Of a stretch of 12,475 bases of DNA, positions 7,811 to 12,475 are shown piece by piece. The position numbers were made by a program, and so were the translations under genes. The notes under the pieces were generated by a model. It had not been told where the DNA came from. It did not search any database and worked only from the letters and a program-made list of their open reading frames with translations. Source of the stretch: Deltaproteobacteria bacterium (GTDB taxonomy: Bacteria; Desulfobacterota; GWC2-55-46); assembly GCA_016218095.1 (NCBI GenBank), contig JACREV010000061.1, positions 1 through 12,475 of the forward strand. The letters are read 5' to 3'. Position 1 is the stretch's first letter, and each line of letters begins with the position of its first letter.

Positions 7811-7867
7811 AAAAAACCGCCTGGACGCCTTGCGAGGCAGTTCCCTGCCACGCTTTGCCCAGACGGT
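7811..7867 (-). terminator. Riboswitch-controlled intrinsic terminator (expression platform)
   Basis: On the minus strand ACCGTCTGGGC (7867-7857) pairs with GTCCAGGCGGT (7826-7816, two G.U pairs), enclosing an inner GCG/CGC and GGCAG/CTGCC hairpin with a GGAA loop (7853-7832), then six T residues (7816-7811). The left arm of the outer stem is the conserved 3' strand of the ZTP aptamer, so ligand binding and termination exclude each other. That predicts an ON switch. Confidence 0.87.
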
Positions 7868-7934
7868 CGACAATCAAACTAACGCTTCCGCTCCCCGGTG
7901 GTCGCCCACCTTCATTCCGTCAGTTGCGGAAGGC
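7856..7934 (-). promoter_or_regulatory. ZTP (pfl motif) riboswitch aptamer
   Basis: Read on the minus strand, stem P1 is a perfect 7-bp pair, CTTCCGC (7932-7926) with GCGGAAG (7891-7885). Inside it are AACTGACGGAA (7925-7915) and a GGTGG-GCGA-CCACC hairpin (7910-7897), running straight into the invariant-looking CCACCGGGGAGC. After an 18-base linker comes CGACCGTCTGGGCA (7869-7856), the second conserved block (CCGCCTGGGC in most members, one base different here). This arrangement is that of the ZTP riboswitch class, which binds ZMP/ZTP and controls purine and one-carbon genes. Its downstream genes are the serine pair and perhaps hisZ-purA. The call rests on recalled family consensus; a covariance-model search was not possible. 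Confidence 0.92.
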
Positions 7935-7961
7935 CTTTTCTATTGTGAATAGCGGCTTAAA

Positions 7962-7990
7962 ATAATACTCCCGGGGAGGGTTTTTGTCAA
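7962..7990 (-). promoter_or_regulatory. Strong sigma70-type promoter driving the riboswitch leader
   Basis: A perfect TTGACA (7990-7985) is followed by exactly 17 bp and TATTAT (7967-7962) on the minus strand. Transcription would begin near 7955, about 23 bases before the riboswitch P1 stem, giving a leader of about 280 nucleotides. The -35 box touches the edge of the right repeat island. Confidence 0.85.
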
Positions 7991-8022
7991 GGGGGAAGTT
8001 GGGGGAGGGTTTTGGGGGGCGT

Positions 8023-8080
8023 ATCTTTATAATTTCGTACCAAAAGCCTTTTGCGCCCTGCCGGGCTTTTTTCGGCATGG
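8023..8080 (-). repeat. End module, copy 4 (inverted, diverged)
   Basis: On the minus strand GCCGAAAAAAGCCCGGCAGG and GCGCAAAAGGCTTTTGG match copy 2 at 2389-2420 closely. The following GATTCGAAT core has decayed to GAAATTAT. Confidence 0.65.
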
Positions 8081-8109
8081 GGAGTTTTGAAAAACCCGCA
8101 AGAAGTCCC

Positions 8110-8154
8110 CCCTCTCCCCTTGTGGGAGAGGGCCGGGGCGAGGGGGCCCTCGCC
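8110..8154. repeat. Two GC-rich hairpins
   Basis: CCCTCTCCC (8110-8118) pairs with 8124-8132, and GGCGAGGG (8137-8144) pairs with 8147-8154. They are of the same general type as the hairpins at 1962-2025 and the one at 8252-8272 (CCCCTCCC with GGGAGGGG). Confidence 0.8.
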
Positions 8155-8233
8155 GGGCAGGCAAATTTGTAACGGACGGCAGGAGAATCGATTATCCCGG
8201 AGGCTCCGTACCGACTTTGGCCCTGCGCCGAGC
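8149..8233 (+). repeat. 85-bp module, direct copy of 2271-2355
   Basis: It has the same length and conserved ends as the left copy (CTCGCCGG.C.GGCAAA.TT at the start, GCGCCGAGC at the end), with a diverged interior. Confidence 0.65.
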
Positions 8234-8289
8234 AGTCACCCTCCCCTCGGTCCCCTCCCGTCAAGGGAGGGGAGGTAAAAGACTAGTTT

Positions 8290-8390
8290 TTGTTCCGTCT
8301 TACCAACACACGGGCGCATGGCGGAGAGCGCCTCAGGGAGGCTGGGGTGAGCGAGCCGGGGGAGGATAGACGCGAAGCGCTCAGGGGGCG
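8290..8390 (+). repeat. GGGAGG/GCCGGGG module, copy 3
   Basis: It includes 8313-8332, the exact 20-base inverted match to 2109-2128. TGAGCGAGCCGGGG and CGCGAAGC.CTCAGGGG match copy 2 directly. Confidence 0.8.
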
Positions 8391-8444
8391 AGCGAACGAG
8401 GGAGGGGAGGGAGAAAGCGCTCGGAGCCATCGCCAAAAGCGCGC

Positions 8445-8512
8445 GGAGCGCGCAAAAGGCTTCAGGCAGAGGATTCGAATAAGCCAAACAAACGCATATC
8501 GAGTCACGAATC
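8445..8512 (+). repeat. End module, copy 3
   Basis: CGCGCAAAAGGCTTCAGGCA, then GAGGATTCGAATAAGCCAAA and CGAGTCACGAATC. It is inverted relative to copy 1 (1866-1950) and in the same orientation as copy 2. Confidence 0.75.
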
Positions 8513-8514
8513 AA

Positions 8515-8539
8515 GGATTCAGGTTATAAACCTGAACCC
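8515..8539 (-). terminator. Edge hairpin downstream of coxB, weak terminator candidate
   Basis: An 11-bp stem with one G.U pair and a TAT loop lies 11 bases after the coxB stop. It is the counterpart of the hairpin at 1838-1860 but is followed only by TTGATT, so termination is likely weaker. It may be the only end signal of the cox operon. Confidence 0.5.
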
Positions 8540-8549
8540 GCAAAAATCT

Positions 8550-9473
8550 TCACTTCAACCCCTTTATATATTCTATCAGCGCCTTTATCTCCTCTTCCTT
8601 CAAGACCCCCTTCTGAGGGGGCATGATCGGCGGAAAGCCGACGACGACGTCCGTTGCCGGCTCGAGCTCCGAGCGTCTTATGTAATCCTCGTCTATCGTC
8701 ACCTCCCGTTCCTTGCCAGCGGTCGATACCCGCACCTTTTTCCCGAATATGCCCTTGAGCGTCGGGCCGACGAGGGGCTTGCCGTCTACCGTATGGCAGA
8801 CCGCACAGCCCTTTGACTTGAAAAGCTCCGCGCCCGCTGGGGCGGCTGGGGCTGGGGCCGCCTTTGCCTCGGCGGTCCCCGCGAGCCACGCCGTAAACTC
8901 CGACTCTTTCATGACGATTGCCTTTGAGATCATCTGCGAATGTCCGGTGCCGCAGTACTCGGTGCAGAAGAGGTCGTATTCCCCGGTCTCATCCGCCGTG
9001 AACCAGACCGTCCTTTCAAGGCCGGGTACGGCGTCCTGCTTCACCCTGAAGGCCGGGACGTAGAGGGAGTGGATGAGGTCGCGCGAATTGAGAGTTACCT
9101 TTACGGGCCTCCCCTCAGGCACGACGAGCCTGTCGCTCGGCTTTCCGTTCTCGTACTCGAACGACCACGCCCACATCTGTCCGTTTGCCTTTATCGTGAG
9201 CGCGCCTTCAGGTACCTTCCTTCTGGCGTCGTACCCGAGCCAGCCGTAATAGAACATGTAGAGGACTATGAGGACCGGCAGTATCGTCCAGGCCGTCTCA
9301 AGGAGCGCGTTGCCGTGGATGTCTTCCGGCTCTACCCCCTTCGACCTCCTGTAGCGAAAGACAAAATAAGACATAAGCCCGATGATAAGGAGGAAGAGGA
9401 TGAGGCAGACCCCCGCTATCACGAGAAATGCGTTGTCCGTGCCGTGTCCGAGTCCGGTTACCGCCCACCTCAT
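8550..9473 (-). CDS. ctaC/coxB: Cytochrome c oxidase subunit II fused to cytochrome c (caa3 type)
   Basis: Subunit II takes electrons into the oxidase through CuA. Numbering from the ATG at 9473 (307 residues), two membrane helices lie at about 13-38 and 60-80. A periplasmic cupredoxin domain has WAWSFEY at 101-107 and the CuA ligands His135, Cys170, Cys174, His178 and Met181. After an Ala/Pro linker (about 201-214), a C-terminal cytochrome c domain carries CAVCH (223-227) and a probable axial Met284 in PPIMPP. The fusion marks a caa3 oxidase able to accept electrons from a soluble or membrane donor without separate cytochrome c docking. A longer frame with a TTG at 9509 exists, but AGGTGAGG lies just ahead of the ATG at 9473, so I use that. 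It is the last gene of the operon, which is unusual. Confidence 0.95.
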   Translation of the reverse strand: MRWAVTGLGHGTDNAFLVIAGVCLILFLLIIGLMSYFVFRYRRSKGVEPEDIHGNALLETAWTILPVLIVLYMFYYGWLGYDARRKVPEGALTIKANGQMWAWSFEYENGKPSDRLVVPEGRPVKVTLNSRDLIHSLYVPAFRVKQDAVPGLERTVWFTADETGEYDLFCTEYCGTGHSQMISKAIVMKESEFTAWLAGTAEAKAAPAPAAPAGAELFKSKGCAVCHTVDGKPLVGPTLKGIFGKKVRVSTAGKEREVTIDEDYIRRSELEPATDVVVGFPPIMPPQKGVLKEEEIKALIEYIKGLK

Positions 9474-9480
9474 TTTAACC

Positions 9481-9771
9481 TCACCTGTAGGCGACGTCCG
9501 AGAAGACAAGCGCCCCGGAGACGATGAACACGATGAGACCTATGATGATCACCCACCTTGTAAGCCCATGCTCTGATTTCAGGTGCATGAAGACTGCGAG
9601 GACGAAGATGGCCTTTATCGACGCTATGATGAGCGGCCCGGCGATATTGAGCGCCCCGGCCTCTATCCCCGCGACCGTGACCGAGAGCCAGGTCAAGCCC
9701 ATGAGCCCGAGCCAGACGAGGACGTACGTCGCGTAGCCGGTCCTGACTCTACCCTCTTCCCTTTCATGCAT
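9481..9771 (-). CDS. ctaF: Cytochrome c oxidase subunit IV (prokaryotic, CtaF-like)
   Basis: This small 96-residue membrane protein has three predicted helices and the pattern KAIFVLAVFMHLK near its middle, typical of the prokaryotic COX4 family, which stabilises the oxidase core without carrying cofactors. It lies 10 bases after coxC and 7 bases before coxB, matching the usual cox cluster. A GTG at 9780 would add three residues, but GAGGTGA is spaced correctly for the ATG at 9771. Confidence 0.9.
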   Translation of the reverse strand: MHEREEGRVRTGYATYVLVWLGLMGLTWLSVTVAGIEAGALNIAGPLIIASIKAIFVLAVFMHLKSEHGLTRWVIIIGLIVFIVSGALVFSDVAYR

Positions 9772-9781
9772 CTTTGTCACC

Positions 9782-10399
9782 TCAGGATATGAGATAGAAG
9801 AACGGGAACAGGAATATCCAGATGATGTCGACGAGGTGCCAGTACAGGGCCGCGTTCTCGAGCTTCACGAAGTCGCGCTTGTTCACTATCCCGCTTGCCG
9901 TAAGGACCGCCGCAATTGCGAGCACGAGCATCCCCGCGATGACATGTAGCCCGTGGAGGCCCGTGGCGAAGAAATACAGGCCATAAAAGACCGCCTCACC
10001 GGGAGGCAGCCCAGCGAACGCATCTCCACCGGGGTAGATGCCATGAGCGATCTTCCCCGTCCACTCGAAGTATTTGTTCACGAGGAATATGCCGCCTAAT
10101 GTGACGGTGACGAAGATGAAGATGAGCGTAAGCTCTGTCTTACCCCGCCTTATCGAGGCGACGGACAACGCCGCGGTCAGACTGCTCGTAAGGAGTACGA
10201 GGGTGTTCACAAACCCGATAGTCCTGTCGAGGCCCGATGAGGCGGCGTGGAAGGCCTCCGGGTGCCTGATATCGTGCATGACATAGAGGAGGAGCGGGCC
10301 GAAAAACAGGCCGAGCTCGGTGAGTAGAAATAGCCACATCCCGAGCTTTGAGGCGGCGTAGTCCCTGTGGAGAGCGGTCTTTTCAAAGGTCTCGTTCAT
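9782..10399 (-). CDS. ctaE/coxC: Cytochrome c oxidase subunit III, short form
   Basis: Subunit III is a cofactor-free membrane subunit beside the catalytic core, supporting its stability and proton uptake. The 205-residue, roughly five-helix form lacks the two N-terminal helices of the mitochondrial-type protein, as is common in bacterial caa3 oxidases. Recognisable stretches are LGMWLFLLTELGLFFG near 19-34, NKYFEW near 108-113, FATGLHGLHVIAGM near 144-157 and ENAALYWHLVDIIWIFLF near the C-terminus. The ATG overlaps the coxA stop by four bases (ATGA), with AGAGG just upstream, so it is translationally coupled to coxA. Confidence 0.95.
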   Translation of the reverse strand: MNETFEKTALHRDYAASKLGMWLFLLTELGLFFGPLLLYVMHDIRHPEAFHAASSGLDRTIGFVNTLVLLTSSLTAALSVASIRRGKTELTLIFIFVTVTLGGIFLVNKYFEWTGKIAHGIYPGGDAFAGLPPGEAVFYGLYFFATGLHGLHVIAGMLVLAIAAVLTASGIVNKRDFVKLENAALYWHLVDIIWIFLFPFFYLIS

Positions 10400-11994
10400 C
10401 TTAAACCTCTAAAGTCATACGGGCCTTTGGTCACTTCCGGGATCTTTTCGAAGTTCTCCCTCTGCGGCGGCGACGGTATCTGCCACTCAAGCGTCGCCGA
10501 CCCCCAGGGGTTAAAAGGGGCGCGAGGCCCCCTGAACGCGCCCCTTATGAGGTTTACGAACATCATGATAAGACCCGTAACAAGCACCCACGAGCCGACT
10601 ATCGAGACTATCTGCAGGGTCGAATATTGAGGCAGGTAATCGAAGTACCTCCTCGGCATCCCCTCTATCCCAAGGATGAGCATGGGGAAGAAGAGGAGGT
10701 TGAAACCGATGAATAAAACGAGGCACGACCAGTTCGCGACCTTCGTGTTGTACATCCTCCCGGTCATCTTGGGGAGCCAGTAGTGAAGCCCCGCGAAGAA
10801 GGCAAACCCCGCTCCGCCGAACTTTATGTAGTGGAAGTGACTCACGACAAAGTACGTATCATGCAGGTGGACGTTTATCGAGAGCGCGCCGAGTATGAGC
10901 CCCGTGAGCCCGCCGATGGAGAAGAGGAATATGAAGGCGAGCGCGAAGAGAAATGGCGTCCCGAGCACGATCGACCCCTTGTACAGCGTCCCGACCCAGT
11001 TGAATACCTTTATGGCGCTCGGGATGGCTACAAGAAATGTAAAGAACGAGAATATGACGCCCGCGGTATAAGAGGACCCGCTTACGAACATGTGGTGGCC
11101 CCAGACGAGCGACCCTACGCCCGCTATCCCCAGGGACGAATATGCTATCGCCCTGTACCCGAATATGACCTTCCTCGCGAAGACCGGGATTATCTCGGAT
11201 ATTATCCCCATCCCCGGGATTATCATGATGTATACCGCGGGGTGCGAGTATATCCAGAAGAGGTGCTGATACAATATCGGGTCGCCCCCCTTGGCAGGGT
11301 CGAATACGCCTATGCCGAATACCCTCTCCGCTATCACAAGGAGGAGGTTTACTCCGAGTATAGGGGTAGCCACTATCTGTATCCATGCGGTCGCGTATAC
11401 GGCCCAGACGAAGAGCGGGAGCCTCCAGAAACCCATGCCCGGAGCGCGGAGCCTGTGGACTGTCGTGACGAAGTTTATACCGGTCAGAATGGATGAGAGC
11501 CCGAGGACGAATACGGCGAACACTGCGAGCGAGACGTATGTCCCGGTCCTCAAGCTGTACGGCGCGTAAAACGTCCACCCCGTGTCTGCGGGGCCGAGCG
11601 CGAGTGTAGCGAGCGCGAGAGCGGCCCCGGCCATGTAGAACCACCAGGAGAGGAGGTTGAGCCTCGGGAACGATACGTCGTTCGCGCCTATCATTATCGG
11701 GAGGAAAAAGTTGCCGAATATCGAAGGTGCCGCCGGGATGATGAAGAGGAAGAGCATGACGACGCCGTGGAGGGTGAATACCGAGTTATAGGTCGAGGCC
11801 TCCATTATCGTAGGGCCATGCGAGATGAGCTCGAGGCGCATGAGAAACCCCAAAGATACCCCGACGACGAAGAAGGAGAGGATCGAGACGAGATAGAGTA
11901 TGCCTATCCTCTTATGGTCAGTCGAGAATATCCATGAGGAGATCCCGCCGGGCCTGCCTTCCGTTCCGAGGTATCCGGCCCCCTCATTTGCCAT
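10396..11994 (-). CDS. ctaD/coxA: Cytochrome c oxidase subunit I, A2-type haem-copper oxidase
   Basis: This is the catalytic subunit that reduces O2 to water at a haem/CuB centre and pumps protons. The 532 residues hold about 12 membrane helices. All metal ligands are visible: His76 and His388 for the low-spin haem, His386 for the high-spin haem, and His251, His300 and His301 for CuB, with the cross-linkable Tyr255. Lys329 (PSAIKVFNW) is the K-channel lysine. Helix VI reads WIYSHPAVY (247-255): the Glu of the A1-type GHPEVY motif is replaced and the Tyr-Ser pair of A2-type enzymes is present. The start overlaps the upstream SCO gene by 11 bases and the end overlaps coxC by 4. The haem type cannot be read from sequence alone, and no ctaA or ctaB is in the window. 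Confidence 0.97.
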   Translation of the reverse strand: MANEGAGYLGTEGRPGGISSWIFSTDHKRIGILYLVSILSFFVVGVSLGFLMRLELISHGPTIMEASTYNSVFTLHGVVMLFLFIIPAAPSIFGNFFLPIMIGANDVSFPRLNLLSWWFYMAGAALALATLALGPADTGWTFYAPYSLRTGTYVSLAVFAVFVLGLSSILTGINFVTTVHRLRAPGMGFWRLPLFVWAVYATAWIQIVATPILGVNLLLVIAERVFGIGVFDPAKGGDPILYQHLFWIYSHPAVYIMIIPGMGIISEIIPVFARKVIFGYRAIAYSSLGIAGVGSLVWGHHMFVSGSSYTAGVIFSFFTFLVAIPSAIKVFNWVGTLYKGSIVLGTPFLFALAFIFLFSIGGLTGLILGALSINVHLHDTYFVVSHFHYIKFGGAGFAFFAGLHYWLPKMTGRMYNTKVANWSCLVLFIGFNLLFFPMLILGIEGMPRRYFDYLPQYSTLQIVSIVGSWVLVTGLIMMFVNLIRGAFRGPRAPFNPWGSATLEWQIPSPPQRENFEKIPEVTKGPYDFRGLR

Positions 11995-12475
11995 CGCGTC
12001 TCTTTCCCCTGCCCGAGTAGTTTAGATATATGAAGAGTATCGCCGCGCCGAAGAGGACGCCGAGCCCCGAGACCTTCAACGCGTCCAGCACGTAGCCCCT
12101 CGCCTCAGGGTCGTACCTGTAGCAGAGTTTCAAGAGCCTGGGCACGGTCGGCGCGCTCTTGTCCGCCGTCGCCTCGGTTACCGCCATCCTTATCTCTGCC
12201 GGAAGGAACCTCTCGCCCCGGATGTACCTGACGATCCTGCCTGTCTTTGAGAGTATGATAAGCGCGGCCGGGTGGTCGAAGCCGTCCGAGGACTTCCTGA
12301 AACTTATGCCGAGAGAGGAGGCGAGGCGCGCGATATTTTGAGAGTCGCCGACGAGGAAGCTCCAGCCGTTGTCGGGGATCATCGCCCCTCCAGCCGCAAG
12401 GTAATTCCTCTTCTTATGGAGGGCGTCCGCCGGGGTGTCCTCATCATCCATCGAGACGGTTATTATCCTGTAATC
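11984..12475 (-). CDS. SCO1/SenC-type copper chaperone for cytochrome oxidase, 5' end missing
   Basis: The frame is open to the right edge, so only the C-terminal 163 residues are seen; the ATG at 12451 is internal, since the eight codons above it (DYRIITVS) match the family's strand before its Asp-Glu-Thr-Pro segment. SCO proteins are membrane-anchored thioredoxin-fold copper proteins that help load CuA of subunit II. Seen here are DDEDTPADALHKK, the NGWSFLVGD segment, the copper-ligand His in GFDHPAALI and the LLKLCYRYDPEARGY tail. The CxxxC copper motif would lie outside. After the domain comes a C-terminal hydrophobic helix (KVSGLGVLFGAAILFIYL) and a basic end, a second anchor not found in the classic form. 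It overlaps coxA by 11 bases, so the two are co-translated. Confidence 0.9.
   Translation of the reverse strand, partial: DYRIITVSMDDEDTPADALHKKRNYLAAGGAMIPDNGWSFLVGDSQNIARLASSLGISFRKSSDGFDHPAALIILSKTGRIVRYIRGERFLPAEIRMAVTEATADKSAPTVPRLLKLCYRYDPEARGYVLDALKVSGLGVLFGAAILFIYLNYSGRGKRRDGK

Larger units (their letters stand above)
7995..8539. repeat. Right non-coding repeat island
   Basis: This stretch between the cox operon and the riboswitch promoter holds no credible gene. It contains an inverted, diverged end module (8023-8080), GC-rich hairpins (8110-8154), the 85-bp module (8149-8233), another GC-rich hairpin (8252-8272), the GGGAGG/GCCGGGG module (about 8290-8390), an end module (8445-8512) and an edge hairpin (8515-8539). 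All except some hairpins have counterparts in 1838-2456, with the 8290-8539 part inverted relative to 1838-2156. Module order and orientation differ between islands, so they are shuffled mosaics rather than simple copies. Confidence 0.75.

Noticed and set aside
7811..7934. Consideration of 6S RNA or another free-standing ncRNA for the structured leader
   Set aside because: The conserved blocks match the ZTP aptamer, and the structure sits in a leader between promoter and ribosome binding site.
7920..8514. Open frames of 60-114 codons in the right island, including one rich in PSPRPSPTRGEG-like sequence
   Set aside because: That translation is the well-known spurious product of GC-rich intergenic palindromes; the frames also cover the promoter and riboswitch.
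10783..11496. A 237-codon open frame on the plus strand opposite coxA, and similar long frames opposite serA and purA
   Set aside because: They are antisense shadows of GC-rich genes, with charged low-complexity translations and no start signals.

Overview
The window is GC-rich, densely coded bacterial DNA, read almost entirely on the minus strand. The proteins look like those of a Gram-negative, respiring bacterium. A deltaproteobacterial or Nitrospirota-like lineage is my best guess, from frequent AGG and ATA codons in high-GC genes, TTGAC-type promoters and a caa3-type oxidase. No rRNA or other lineage marker is present to settle this. I see no tRNA, CRISPR array, transposase or prophage gene.

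Layout. (1) 1-1028, minus: N-terminal part of a polytopic 'fused MFS/spermidine synthase' protein running off the left edge. (2) 1226-1762, plus: a small TPR lipoprotein, divergently transcribed and closed by a perfect terminator. (3) About 1838-2516: a non-coding repeat island. (4) 2524-7674, minus: a biosynthetic block read as class V aminotransferase, serA, (gap) hisZ, purA. (5) 7675-7990: its leader, with a sigma70-type promoter and a ZTP (pfl) riboswitch whose 3' conserved strand is taken up by an intrinsic terminator. (6) About 7995-8539: a second repeat island built from the same modules as the first, partly inverted. (7) 8550-12475, minus: a tightly overlapped aerobic respiration operon, SCO assembly protein, coxA, coxC, subunit IV, then coxB fused to cytochrome c.

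How the genes work together. The aminotransferase and SerA can plausibly carry the first two steps of serine synthesis, the main source of one-carbon units. PurA commits IMP to AMP. HisZ activates HisG at the head of histidine synthesis, a pathway that releases AICAR (ZMP). A riboswitch sensing ZMP/ZTP, a sign of short 10-formyl-THF, ahead of this set makes metabolic sense: when one-carbon units run short, serine supply is switched on. Whether hisZ-purA share the transcript or use their own promoter near 4850-4880 is open. The cox operon encodes a complete haem-copper oxidase core of the A2 type (YSHPAV motif in subunit I) with its copper chaperone.

The strongest finding is the ZTP riboswitch. 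The least explained is the pair of repeat islands that bracket the riboswitch-biosynthesis block.
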